Positions 41,490-52,051 of a DNA stretch of 64,000 nt are shown here, piece by piece. Source of the stretch: Sphingomonadales bacterium Ga0077559 (GTDB lineage: Bacteria; Pseudomonadota; Alphaproteobacteria; Sphingomonadales; Sphingomonadaceae); contig LNFK01000033.1 of the NCBI GenBank assembly GCA_001464315.1, positions 1-64,000 on the forward strand, read 5' to 3'. The notes under the pieces were generated by a model. The model saw only the letters and a program-made list of their open reading frames with translations, ran no database searches and was not told where the DNA came from. Position 1 is the stretch's first letter, and each line of letters starts with the position of its first letter. The position numbers and the translations under genes are program-made.

Positions 41490-43289
41490 CTAGGCGACCG
41501 CGAACATCGCTGGTTCAAGCGCCATGATCGCCTCGCTACCCGCTTCGATCTTGCGGCGCAGCGAACCGCAATCAGGCATATAGCGCTCGGCAAAATAGCG
41601 TGCCGTTACCAGCTTGGTTTCGTAGAACGCGGCATTACCCGTGCCAGCATCGAGTGCCCGCTGCGCGGCTTCCGCCATCCGTAACCATTGCAGGCCGAGC
41701 GCAACGATCCCCATGATGTGCATATAATGATGTGCGCCGGCGCCGACATTGTTCGGGTTGGCCATGCCGTTCTGCATGAACCACATCGTCGCTGCCTTCA
41801 GTTCGCCGTTCGCTTTTTCCAACCGCCCCGCCAGATCAGCCAACGGCCCTGTCTTTGCCGAAGCGCATTCTTCGTCAACGACTTTGAAAAAAGCCTGCAC
41901 CGCACGCCCACCATTTTGCGCAAGCTTGCGGCCGACAAGGTCCATCGCCTGAATACCGTTAGTGCCTTCGTAAATCATCGCGATCCGCGCATCGCGGACA
42001 TATTGCTCCATGCCCCATTCACCGATGTAGCCGTGGCCGCCATAGACCTGTTGCGCGTTGGTTGCGACTTCATAGCCCTTGTCGGTGCCATAACCCTTAA
42101 TGACCGGCGTAAGCAGAGAGAGCAGGTCGTCGGCCATTTGCCGCTCCTCCTCGGTCTGTGCATGGTGCAGCAAATCGGCCTGCAAGGCGCCCCACAAGCA
42201 AAGCGCGCGCATACCTTCGGTAAACGCTTTGCTATCCATCAGCATCCGGCGAACATCAGGGTGCACGAACAGCGTGTCGGCCTTCTGGTCTACGTCCTGC
42301 GGACCAGTAAGTGCACGACCCTGACGGCGGTCGTTCGCGTAATGAACGGCATTCTGGTAAGCGACTTCGGCGATTCCCAGACCTTGCTGGCCAACGCCCA
42401 GTCGCGCAATATTCATCATAATGAACATGGCAGCTAGACCCTTATTTTCTTCACCCACCAGATAGCCGGTTGCGCCATCATAATTCATGACGCAGGTCGA
42501 GTTACCATGAATGCCCATCTTGTGCTCAATCGAACCGCAAGACACGGCGTTACGCTCGCCCAACGACCCATCGTCATTCACCATGAACTTCGGCACGATG
42601 AAAAGCGATATGCCCTTCACGCTATCCGGCGCATCGGGCGTCTTCGCCAGCACCAGATGGACGATATTCTCGGTCAAGTCATGCTCACCCGAAGAAATGA
42701 AAATCTTCATCCCCGTAACCGCGTAAGAGCCGTCGCTATTGGGCGCAGCCTTGGTGCGGATCAGACCTAGATCGGTGCCGCAATGCGGCTCGGTCAGGTT
42801 CATCGTTCCGCCCCATTTGCCCGAAATCATGTTCGGTGCGTACTTGGCTTTCAGTTCGTCGCTGCCCTTGACCAAAATCGCCGACACGGCGCCGTGAGTC
42901 AGGCCAGGATACATCGCGAACGCCATGTTCGAGCTCGCCATATATTCCTCGAACGCCATTGAGACGATATGCGGCATCCCCTGCCCGCCAAATTCCTCAG
43001 GCGCCGACAATGTGCCCCAGCCGGCTTCACAATATTGCGTGTAAGCTTCCTTGAAACCATCGGGCGTGGTGACGCTGCCGTCCGCGTGCCTCGTGCAGCC
43101 TTGCAAATCGCCAATCTGGTTGAGCGGAAACAAAACACCCTCAACAAATTTCGCGCCCTCAGCAAGGATCGCCTCGATCATATCGGCGCTGGCATTTTCA
43201 AAGCCGGGCAGATTAGCAAAACGTTCGATACCCAACACTTCGTTGATGACAAACTGGGTATCGCGAACGGGGGCTTGATAACTGGGCAT
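41490..43289 (-). CDS. Acyl-CoA dehydrogenase (599-aa class with C-terminal extension; DmdC-like)
   Basis: [90 protein letters not shown]. Confidence 0.92.
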   Translation of the reverse strand: MPSYQAPVRDTQFVINEVLGIERFANLPGFENASADMIEAILAEGAKFVEGVLFPLNQIGDLQGCTRHADGSVTTPDGFKEAYTQYCEAGWGTLSAPEEFGGQGMPHIVSMAFEEYMASSNMAFAMYPGLTHGAVSAILVKGSDELKAKYAPNMISGKWGGTMNLTEPHCGTDLGLIRTKAAPNSDGSYAVTGMKIFISSGEHDLTENIVHLVLAKTPDAPDSVKGISLFIVPKFMVNDDGSLGERNAVSCGSIEHKMGIHGNSTCVMNYDGATGYLVGEENKGLAAMFIMMNIARLGVGQQGLGIAEVAYQNAVHYANDRRQGRALTGPQDVDQKADTLFVHPDVRRMLMDSKAFTEGMRALCLWGALQADLLHHAQTEEERQMADDLLSLLTPVIKGYGTDKGYEVATNAQQVYGGHGYIGEWGMEQYVRDARIAMIYEGTNGIQAMDLVGRKLAQNGGRAVQAFFKVVDEECASAKTGPLADLAGRLEKANGELKAATMWFMQNGMANPNNVGAGAHHYMHIMGIVALGLQWLRMAEAAQRALDAGTGNAAFYETKLVTARYFAERYMPDCGSLRRKIEAGSEAIMALEPAMFAVA

Positions 43290-43322
43290 GATTTGTCCTT
43301 CGACGGATTGGAGTATTTGGTT

Positions 43323-43775
43323 TCAGGCAGCGGCCGATTTTTCCGAAAGCTCGACTTTTTCGACCATAGCGACAAATTCGGTCAGTTCCTTTATCGCGCT
43401 TTCGATGTCGTCGCGCTGTGCCTTCAACAAGTTGATACGGTCACGGCATTTCTCGATTGTGACACGGCGCTGAATATTGCGGCCATCGTTCAGGTCATAA
43501 AGATCGATCATTTCGCGAATTTCGCCGAGCGAAAAACCTACACGTTTCGCGCGCAATATCCAAGCCAGACGCGCGCGGTCGCGCTTCGAATAAATGCGAG
43601 CGAGTCCCATGCGCTCCGGCGAAATCAGCCCCTGATCTTCATAGAAACGCAGCGCTCGCGCGGTGACGTCGAACTCGGTCGATAAATCCGAGATAGTGAA
43701 GGAATCACGGTTGAAAGCATCAGGCGTGTCGATGGTCGCATCGGCATGCCTCTCGTTGCGTGTCATAGTATCCAT
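43323..43775 (-). CDS. MerR family transcriptional regulator
   Basis: FTISDLSTEFDVTARALRFYEDQGLISPERMGLARIYSKRDRARLAWILRAKRVGFSLGEIREMIDLYD. Confidence 0.92.
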   Translation of the reverse strand: MDTMTRNERHADATIDTPDAFNRDSFTISDLSTEFDVTARALRFYEDQGLISPERMGLARIYSKRDRARLAWILRAKRVGFSLGEIREMIDLYDLNDGRNIQRRVTIEKCRDRINLLKAQRDDIESAIKELTEFVAMVEKVELSEKSAAA

Positions 43776-43812
43776 AGCGACGTCGTCCCTCCTCGTGGCC
43801 CTAACGTCACTA

Positions 43813-43830
43813 GTTTACGTTAGCGTAAAC
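43813..43830. promoter_or_regulatory. Candidate MerR-family operator
   Basis: GTTTACG-TTAG-CGTAAAC: 7-bp perfect dyad, 4-bp spacer, about 38 bp upstream of the merR ATG. Confidence 0.6.
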
Positions 43831-43893
43831 GTCAACTATAGAAATCACAGAGCGGTTTAGATGATTTACCAACTTGCATCAGCAGTGTTAGGC

Positions 43894-44673
43894 TTAGGTT
43901 GGCTTGGGTGGCGACGCAGGTGGTGTACCCAGTGGATCGATAATCGGCTCAACGGGTGGCACGACGGGCGACTCGATGACCGGCTCCGGAGTTGGTTCAG
44001 GACGCTTGATCGGCGTCGCAGTGTTCTTCAAAACCACCACCTCCTGGTTCATTTGGGTCGCACCGAATAACGCCTTAGCAAAAGCATGCGGCAACCGAAT
44101 ACAACCATGTGATGCAGGATATCCAGGAAGATGCCCGCCGTGCATGGCAATGCCGTCCCAAGTTAGCCGCTGCATATACGGCATCGGCGCGTTGCTATAG
44201 AGGTTGGACTTATGATCGATATTTTTCTGAAGAATATTGAAAATACCCGTCGGGGTTTCCTTACCCTTTTTGCCTGATGAAATCGTGCTGAAACCCAACA
44301 GCTTGTCATTTTGAAAAACGTAAATCCGCTGAATATCGAGCACGGCAACAATTTTCATCGGCCCTTCGTAACTGTCGCGCTTTTCCCAAACGAATTGCCC
44401 GGGCTTGAGTGAATCTACTGGTCCCTTTTTCAGGGCGGGTTTCGGCGCTGGCGCAGGCATTGGGGTCGGAGTTAACTCAGGTGGCGGGGAGACCAGAGGC
44501 TCGTTTACCGCAGGGTCGGACGACAAAACGGGCGAGTTCACAATTTGTGGCTCAGTTATGGTTGGCGCCGGCATTTGCGCTGTTGGCGGTGGCGCCACCT
44601 GCGCAAGCAAGGGTGCTGCTACCCCCAGCAAGGCTAAAGCTTTCACGGTGCGAAAAATCGCAAGGAACTTCAT
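43894..44673 (-). CDS. L,D-transpeptidase (YkuD domain), exported
   Basis: MKFLAIFRTVKALALLGVAAPLLAQ signal; MHGGHLPGYPASHGCIRLPHAFA catalytic motif; proline-rich linkers at both ends. Confidence 0.92.
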   Translation of the reverse strand: MKFLAIFRTVKALALLGVAAPLLAQVAPPPTAQMPAPTITEPQIVNSPVLSSDPAVNEPLVSPPPELTPTPMPAPAPKPALKKGPVDSLKPGQFVWEKRDSYEGPMKIVAVLDIQRIYVFQNDKLLGFSTISSGKKGKETPTGIFNILQKNIDHKSNLYSNAPMPYMQRLTWDGIAMHGGHLPGYPASHGCIRLPHAFAKALFGATQMNQEVVVLKNTATPIKRPEPTPEPVIESPVVPPVEPIIDPLGTPPASPPKPT

Positions 44674-44871
44674 GGCATTGCCCCTGATAAATTCAATTTG
44701 CCTGTCGCGCCCGGCTGTTATGACGTGCTCATAGCAAGACATTGAAGTCGTTTCGACCTGAATTTGCGCCGCGCAAAATGCGGCAATGTAACAAATTGCG
44801 TCTAAGCGTCCGCGTTTTGCGGCCAAACGCAAGAAAGAAGTCTTTTGGCAATATCTGACTGACACTATCTA

Positions 44872-45510
44872 ATGACAATGACACAAATCGGGCGCAGACA
44901 GTTTTTCCAATCGGCCGTCGCTGGAATGGCCATGCTGGCAACACCAACGACGGCCAGCGAGATCATCTTCCACTCTGGAACAGGTGATGCGGTCGGCAGC
45001 AGCCCAAATCCGCTATTGTTGGGCAGGGCAAAAGCGGCTTTGGAAGCGCATAAATCGCGAATTCGCAATCGCGACCTTTTGGCGATCGCGGACTTTTCAA
45101 AACCGTCGCGTGATCCACGATTTTATCTCGTCAACTTGCAAAGCGGTCAATCGACCAATTTCTTGGTCGCGCATGGCAAAGGATCGGACCCCAGCCATAG
45201 CGGTTGGGTGAAGAGTTTCTCTAATACCCATGGTTCGGAAGCCACCTCAGCAGGCAGCTACCTCGTGGGCGACACCTATTATGGCCAGTATGGCGAGTCC
45301 CGCCGATTGCTTGGGTTAGAGCCACAAAACGACCAAGCCGAAGCACGGGCAATCGTTATCCACCCTGCCTGGTATGTTAATCAGACACTGATCCAGGAAC
45401 AGGGCAAAATCGGACGCAGCCAAGGCTGCTTTGCCTTTTCGCAAAGTGACATCGGGCAGATATTGCAACGCGTTGCGCCGGGAACTTTACTTTACGCGGA
45501 TAAAGTTTAG
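44872..45510 (+). CDS. Murein L,D-transpeptidase catalytic domain family protein (second type)
   Basis: FLVAHGKGSDPSHSGWVKSFSNTHGSEATSAGSYLVGDTYYGQYGESRRLLGLE...IGRSQGCFAFSQSDIGQIL. Confidence 0.88.
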   Translation: MTMTQIGRRQFFQSAVAGMAMLATPTTASEIIFHSGTGDAVGSSPNPLLLGRAKAALEAHKSRIRNRDLLAIADFSKPSRDPRFYLVNLQSGQSTNFLVAHGKGSDPSHSGWVKSFSNTHGSEATSAGSYLVGDTYYGQYGESRRLLGLEPQNDQAEARAIVIHPAWYVNQTLIQEQGKIGRSQGCFAFSQSDIGQILQRVAPGTLLYADKV

Positions 45511-45513
45511 CGC

Positions 45514-46053
45514 TTAGCTCCGATTGCCGGACTTAAAAACGCCGCAAATAATACGTTTGCCGCTGTTTCCGCTCGGATCGGTGACATAATCGTCCGCCTT
45601 TTCGTGGATAATCAAAGACCCCCCGTCGGCGTCAAGCAATCCACCCGCACCTTCAAGCATGATATCCGGCATCTTGTATTCGAGTGTCAGCTTTTTGTCC
45701 GGACCCGCAACGACATTTGGCAAATCGCCTCCGTGCGCGCCCATTGGATTGTCGCGGCCATGCTGCTTCATACCAGGATTCCAATGCCCGCCTGCCGACG
45801 TAAATTCGGGTCCTTGGCACTTGCCGACAGCATGTAAATGCATTCCGAATGTACCGGCGAGCGGCGCGTCTGCGGCGAGGCTTAGAAATATTCCGTCACT
45901 GCGTTTGGAAATTGTTGCCACCCCTGCCCACGATCCGTCTGCGCGTGCCAGATCAGCCGTAATCACTTCAGAGACCGCAGGACCTTCGTTTTCGGACATG
46001 GTCGAACAACCCGCGATCATCGGAATGATTAGTATCGGCAACAACTGACGCAT
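45514..46053 (-). CDS. Superoxide dismutase [Cu-Zn] family lipoprotein
   Basis: Lipobox IAGCS; GMHLHAVGKCQGPEFTSAGGHWNPGMKQHGRDNPMGAHGGDLPNVVAG; C-terminal SGKRIICGVF. Confidence 0.92.
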   Translation of the reverse strand: MRQLLPILIIPMIAGCSTMSENEGPAVSEVITADLARADGSWAGVATISKRSDGIFLSLAADAPLAGTFGMHLHAVGKCQGPEFTSAGGHWNPGMKQHGRDNPMGAHGGDLPNVVAGPDKKLTLEYKMPDIMLEGAGGLLDADGGSLIIHEKADDYVTDPSGNSGKRIICGVFKSGNRS

Positions 46054-46127
46054 AAAATTCTCCTTAAGGCGGACGTGTTCACCCACTCATATTTATAACT
46101 GCGGCCGGCACAATTTGTTTCCGATAA

Positions 46128-47018
46128 TTACTGCACCCATTCACTGCGCTTTACCCCTTGCGCGAAAAGCAATGCAGTAAGGTCGTTGTGGCGAACAGAG
46201 AAATTTGCCGCCGCAGCAAGCTTAGGCCTCGGATGAAAGCCCACACCCAATCCGGATCCTCCAACCGCAGCAGCAATCATCGGCAGGTCGTTCGCCCCGT
46301 CCCCGACGGCAAGCGCCGCAGTCATTGGTATGCCTAGAGTTTCGACCGCGGATTCCAAAACTGCCTTTTTGGTCGATGCGTCGACGATATCGCCCACCAA
46401 GGCACCTGTGAGCGTGCCATCGACTATCTCCAGAACATTTGCGTGAACCTCAGCAAATCCCAACATCGCTGCAACCGGAGCGGTAAAGCTGGTGAACCCG
46501 CCTGACACCAGCACATTATGCGCTCCCCATACCTCCATCGATCGAACCAATTTTTGCGCGCCAGCCATCGGCCGGACACGTTCGGCGAGGCACTGCGTTA
46601 CTATATCTTCGCCAAGACCGGCCAGTAACACCACACGCGCCTTGAGCGCTTCAACAAAATCCAATTCGCCAGCCATCGCGCGTTCGGTGATTGCGGCGAT
46701 TTCGGGCTTTATACCTGCGTAATCGGCAAGTTCATCGATACATTCGACTGTGATCATGGTGCTGTCCATATCAGACACAAGTAGCATTTTGCGGCGGCCT
46801 TCCGATGATTGGACAACAATATCAGCCATCGATTCGAACGAGGCCAATGCGACCCGCGCGTCGGCGATGCTGCCTTTAAAGCCGATGTCGACGGCTTTGC
46901 CAGGTTCGAGCCATTCGATTTCCGCAGGCGCGCAATTAGCATTTGCCAAACGGTCGCAGGCATCGGAAATTATGCCGCTTTCGAACGAGCCTGCTGCTAT
47001 CAATGTTGAGATGGGCAT
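46128..47018 (-). CDS. serB: Phosphoserine phosphatase
   Basis: LLVSDMDSTMITVECIDELADYAG, VLVSGGFTSFT, ALAVGDGANDLPMIAAA; AGGA SD-like site before ATG at 47018. Confidence 0.95.
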   Translation of the reverse strand: MPISTLIAAGSFESGIISDACDRLANANCAPAEIEWLEPGKAVDIGFKGSIADARVALASFESMADIVVQSSEGRRKMLLVSDMDSTMITVECIDELADYAGIKPEIAAITERAMAGELDFVEALKARVVLLAGLGEDIVTQCLAERVRPMAGAQKLVRSMEVWGAHNVLVSGGFTSFTAPVAAMLGFAEVHANVLEIVDGTLTGALVGDIVDASTKKAVLESAVETLGIPMTAALAVGDGANDLPMIAAAVGGSGLGVGFHPRPKLAAAANFSVRHNDLTALLFAQGVKRSEWVQ

Positions 47019-47949
47019 TTCGAATCCTGAAGCCAAACCGAAGCTCGCGCTTATTGCCGGTCCGACCGCAAGCGGCAAGACCGCATTGGCGCTACATTTG
47101 GCCGGATTGCATAATATAATGATTATCAACGCCGACAGCGCGCAAGTTTATTCTGATTTGCCGGTATTGAGCGCGCAACCGACGCCGGACGAACAGGCCA
47201 GCGTGCCACACCGGCTGTTTGCCTATCTTGACGGACAGACCGCCTGTTCAGCGGCATGTTGGGCGGCGGATGCTAAGGCTGCGGTGGCCGAGGCGCACGA
47301 CGCCGGGCTTCTCCCCGTGATCGTTGGAGGCACCGGGCTGTATTTGCGGACGTTGCTCGACGGGATCGCGCCGATCCCTGAAATCGACGCCGATATCCGC
47401 ACCGAAATCCGCTCACTACCAGTTGAGGTGGCATATGCTCGATTGCAGGCAGCTGACCATGTAATGGCATTCGCACTAGCTCCGACCGATAGCAGCCGCA
47501 TCGCCCGCGCGCTTGAGGTGATCGAAAGCACCGGACGCAGCATGGCTGATTGGCGCAAAAACAAGACGGGCGGCATAGCCGGTGACGTCGCACTGCACCC
47601 ATTGGTCCTGCTCCCCCCTCGTGATTGGCTCTACGCCCGTTGCGATGCGCGATTCGATGCGATGATGGATGACGGCGCGGTAGCCGAAGTCGAAGCTCTG
47701 CTGGTGCAAGGCCTCCCCGGTGATGCTCCGATCATGCGCGCCATTGGGGTTCCTGAAATTTCGGCGATGTTATCCGGCCAAATTAAGCGCGAGGAAGCGA
47801 TAGCCCTCGGTAAAATCGCAACTCGCCAATATGCAAAGCGGCAGTTTACTTGGTTCCGCAATCAGTCGCCTGCACTTTGGTCGCGCTGGGAAGAAGAGAT
47901 TAATGATTCAAATATAGATAAAATTGAAATAATATTTCAATCTTTGTAG
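47011..47949 (+). CDS. miaA: tRNA dimethylallyltransferase
   Basis: KLALIAGPTASGKTALALHLAGLHNIMIINADSAQVYSDLPVLSAQP; VGGTGLYLRTLLDGIAPIP; ATRQYAKRQFTWFRNQ. Confidence 0.95.
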   Translation: MGISNPEAKPKLALIAGPTASGKTALALHLAGLHNIMIINADSAQVYSDLPVLSAQPTPDEQASVPHRLFAYLDGQTACSAACWAADAKAAVAEAHDAGLLPVIVGGTGLYLRTLLDGIAPIPEIDADIRTEIRSLPVEVAYARLQAADHVMAFALAPTDSSRIARALEVIESTGRSMADWRKNKTGGIAGDVALHPLVLLPPRDWLYARCDARFDAMMDDGAVAEVEALLVQGLPGDAPIMRAIGVPEISAMLSGQIKREEAIALGKIATRQYAKRQFTWFRNQSPALWSRWEEEINDSNIDKIEIIFQSL

Positions 47950-48044
47950 TTGACATGGCATTTTCGAACATATAGCCAGCCCGCTCTTGCGAACCCTGTT
48001 GCGCTGCAACATAGGGGCGCGACAAAACTTTTAAGGATATAAAA

Positions 48045-49787
48045 GTGCCCGAAAAATCCGGCGCAGAGATATTGATAGATGGCCTGATCGAACAAGGCGT
48101 TGATACCGTTTTCGGTTATCCCGGCGGCGCAGTGCTGCCAATCTATGACGCGCTGTTCCAACAGAAGAAGATCAAGCACGTTCTCGTCCGCCACGAAGCC
48201 GGCGCAGCGCATGCAGCGGAAGGCTATGCCCGCTCGACTGGCAAGCCAGGCGTTGTGCTGGTCACCTCCGGCCCCGGCGCGACGAATGCGGTTACCGGCA
48301 TTGCCGACGCGTTCCTCGACTCTATTCCATTGGTTGTCATTACCGGTCAGGTATCGACCTTACTGATCGGAACAGACGCTTTTCAGGAAGCCGACACTGT
48401 TGGCATTACCCGCCACTGTTCAAAACATAATTATCTGGTCAAAGACCCGGCGGAGCTTGCCGCAACTGTGCGTGAGGCATTTGCCATCGCCACTAGAGGC
48501 CGTCCTGGTCCCGTGGTCATCGACATCCCTAAGAATGTCCAGGTCGCAACAGCGCCGACCGATATCAAAAGCAAAGCAGCGCAACGGTTCCATCCAGCTG
48601 GCGAGGCGGAATATGCCCTGATCAACAAGGCGGTCGAATTGCTCGCGAATGCAAAAGCGCCGATCCTTTACACCGGCGGTGGCATTATCAATTCTGGCCC
48701 AGACGCCAGCGCGGCTTTACGCGAACTGGCTGAACTCAGTGGCGCCCCGGTAACCTCGACGCTGATGGGCCTAGGCGCCTACCCCGCGTCGGGCGAGGCA
48801 TGGCTCGGGATGCTGGGGATGCATGGTACGTACGAAGCCAATATGGCGATGAATCAGTGCGACGTGATGTTGTGCCTCGGTGCGCGCTTTGACGACCGTA
48901 TCACCGGCCGTCTCGACGCCTTCTCGCCCGACAGCATCAAGATTCATGTCGATATCGACCGCAGCTCGATCAACAAGACCGTCCGCGTCGACTTGCCAAT
49001 TGTCGCCGATGTCGGCACCGCAATCCGCCAGATGATCGACGTTTGGAAAGGCCGGAAGGTAAAGCCGCAGCCGCTGACCGAATGGTGGGCCAAGGTCAAG
49101 GGCTGGCGCGCGGTAGAATGCCTCAATTATCCTGCGAGCAAGGCCGAGATCATGCCGCAATTTGCCATTGAGCGTTTGTATGCCGCGACCAAGGATAAAT
49201 CGCCGATCATCACCACCGAGGTAGGTCAGCATCAAATGTGGGCGGCGCAGCATTTCCATTTCGAAGGACCAAACAAATGGCTGACCAGCGGCGGCCTTGG
49301 CACGATGGGTTACGGGATGCCCGCAGCCATCGGCGCGCAAATGGGCAACCCCGACGCGCTCGTCATCGACATTGCGGGCGAAGCTTCGATCCAGATGAAT
49401 ATCCAAGAAATGGGGACCGCGACTCAATATCGCCTGCCCATCAAAGTCTTCATCCTCAATAACGAATGGATGGGAATGGTCCGCCAGTGGCAGGAACTGA
49501 CCTATGAAAGCCGCTATTCAGAAAGCTATTCCGACAGCTTGCCCGATTTTGTCGCGCTAGCCGAAGCTTATGGCTGGAAAGGCATCCGTTGCGATGACCC
49601 GGCAAAGCTGGACGAAGCAATTGCCGAAATGCTCGCCTATGATGGGCCCGTCATGTTCGACTGCCGTGTTTCAAAGAAGGCCAACTGCTTCCCGATGATC
49701 CCGTCGGGCGCAGCGCATACCGAAATGATCCTGCATTCAGACGAAGTATCAGGCACGATGGACGACGAAGCAAAGGCTCTCGTATAA
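48045..49787 (+). CDS. ilvB: Acetolactate synthase large subunit
   Basis: GVDTVFGYPGGAVLPIYDAL, RHEAGAAHAAEGYARSTGKPGVVLVTSGPGATN; TPP motif GEASIQMNIQEMGTA...NNEWMGMVRQWQ; GTG start. Confidence 0.97.
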   Translation: MPEKSGAEILIDGLIEQGVDTVFGYPGGAVLPIYDALFQQKKIKHVLVRHEAGAAHAAEGYARSTGKPGVVLVTSGPGATNAVTGIADAFLDSIPLVVITGQVSTLLIGTDAFQEADTVGITRHCSKHNYLVKDPAELAATVREAFAIATRGRPGPVVIDIPKNVQVATAPTDIKSKAAQRFHPAGEAEYALINKAVELLANAKAPILYTGGGIINSGPDASAALRELAELSGAPVTSTLMGLGAYPASGEAWLGMLGMHGTYEANMAMNQCDVMLCLGARFDDRITGRLDAFSPDSIKIHVDIDRSSINKTVRVDLPIVADVGTAIRQMIDVWKGRKVKPQPLTEWWAKVKGWRAVECLNYPASKAEIMPQFAIERLYAATKDKSPIITTEVGQHQMWAAQHFHFEGPNKWLTSGGLGTMGYGMPAAIGAQMGNPDALVIDIAGEASIQMNIQEMGTATQYRLPIKVFILNNEWMGMVRQWQELTYESRYSESYSDSLPDFVALAEAYGWKGIRCDDPAKLDEAIAEMLAYDGPVMFDCRVSKKANCFPMIPSGAAHTEMILHSDEVSGTMDDEAKALV

Positions 49788-50302
49788 TGCATATCAAGGA
49801 AGAACTCGCAGAACGCCATGTGCTCACATTGACTGTCGATAACGAAGCGGGCACGCTGGCGCGGATTGCGGGGATGTTCACCTCGCGCGGCTATAATATT
49901 GACAGCTTGACTGTGGCCGACATCAGCGAAGACCATGCAACCAGCCGCATCACGATCGTCACCAAAGGCCCGCCGCCAGTCATCGACCAAATCATTGCAC
50001 AGTGCGAGCGGTTAGTGCCGGTGCACAAGGTTACCGACCTGACCGAAGCAGGACCGCATGTTGAGCGCGAGCTCGCCTTGGTCAAGGTCAGCGGCGCCGG
50101 GGACCAACGCGTCGAGGCGATGCGACTTGCCGACATCTACCGCGCCCGTGTGATCGACGCGACTGTCAACAGCTTCATTTTTGAAATCACCGGCGGGCCG
50201 GACAAGATCGACACCTTTGTGACTTTGATGCGCGAAGTGGGGTTGGTCGAGGTCGGACGGACGGGGATTGTGGGACTGATGCGCGGTTCAGGCGCTAGTT
50301 AA
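49787..50302 (+). CDS. ilvN: Acetolactate synthase small subunit
   Basis: HVLTLTVDNEAGTLARIAGMFTSRGYNIDSLTVA ACT domain. Confidence 0.96.
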   Translation: MHIKEELAERHVLTLTVDNEAGTLARIAGMFTSRGYNIDSLTVADISEDHATSRITIVTKGPPPVIDQIIAQCERLVPVHKVTDLTEAGPHVERELALVKVSGAGDQRVEAMRLADIYRARVIDATVNSFIFEITGGPDKIDTFVTLMREVGLVEVGRTGIVGLMRGSGAS

Positions 50303-51340
<1,038 letters not shown>

Positions 51341-51365
51341 CCTTTATTCTCACCTTGACTAATTT

Positions 51366-51399
51366 GGGGGAGACATCGACATTGATGCCTCCCCTTTTT
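51366..51399 (+). terminator. Intrinsic terminator after ilvC
   Basis: GGGGAGaCATC...GATGcCTCCCC followed by TTTTT. Confidence 0.75.
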
Positions 51400-51418
51400 C
51401 ATGTCTGGAGCATTCCCA

Positions 51419-52048
51419 ATGCGTAGTATTCTCCTTGCCCTGCCGCTATTTGCCGCAGTCCCGCTCATCGCCCAAAGCGCGCCACAAGTGCCCGGAATAA
51501 TGGACACCGCCCGCGTCACCGCTGGCACCTACAACACCGACCCCGGCCATACCCTCGTTGGCTGGCGCGTCAGCCATTTTGGTTTCAACGATTATTTCGG
51601 CATTTTCGGCGATGCCACCGGCACGCTGACGCTTGATCCCAAGAAGCCCAATGCCGCGAAGGTCGATATCACTATCCCGGTCAGCAAGGTCACCACCGCC
51701 AGCGCTGGCCTAACAGGTCACCTGCTCCGCGCTGGCAAAGATGGCGGAAATCCTGACTTTTTCGGACCCAACCCGGCCGATGCAAAATTCGTATCGACCA
51801 GCGTCGTTGCCAAAGGCACCACTGCAAAAATCTTCGGCAACCTCACGCTGAACGGCATGACCAAGCCTGTCGTACTCGACACCAAATTTTCAGGAGCAGG
51901 CAATAATCCGTTCAACAAGAAAGCAACTGTCGGCTTTCATGCGACTACAACCATCAAGCGCAGCGACTTTGGCGTGATGTACGGCATCCCCGTGGTGTCC
52001 GACAATGTCAAACTCGACATCAGCGTCGCTTTCGAAAAAGCGAGCTAG
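51419..52048 (+). CDS. YceI family periplasmic protein
   Basis: Signal peptide; YNTDPGHTLVGWRVSHFGFNDYFGIFGDATGTLTLDPKKPNAAKVDITIPVSKV...FGNLTLNGMTKPVVLD. Confidence 0.9.
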   Translation: MRSILLALPLFAAVPLIAQSAPQVPGIMDTARVTAGTYNTDPGHTLVGWRVSHFGFNDYFGIFGDATGTLTLDPKKPNAAKVDITIPVSKVTTASAGLTGHLLRAGKDGGNPDFFGPNPADAKFVSTSVVAKGTTAKIFGNLTLNGMTKPVVLDTKFSGAGNNPFNKKATVGFHATTTIKRSDFGVMYGIPVVSDNVKLDISVAFEKAS

Positions 52049-52051
52049 GCC

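Noticed and set aside
47950-48044. ilvB leader-peptide attenuator
   Set aside because: TTGACA at 47950 with a TATAGC-like box at short spacing and one small hairpin, but no Ile/Val/Leu-rich leader peptide or terminator/antiterminator pair was visible.
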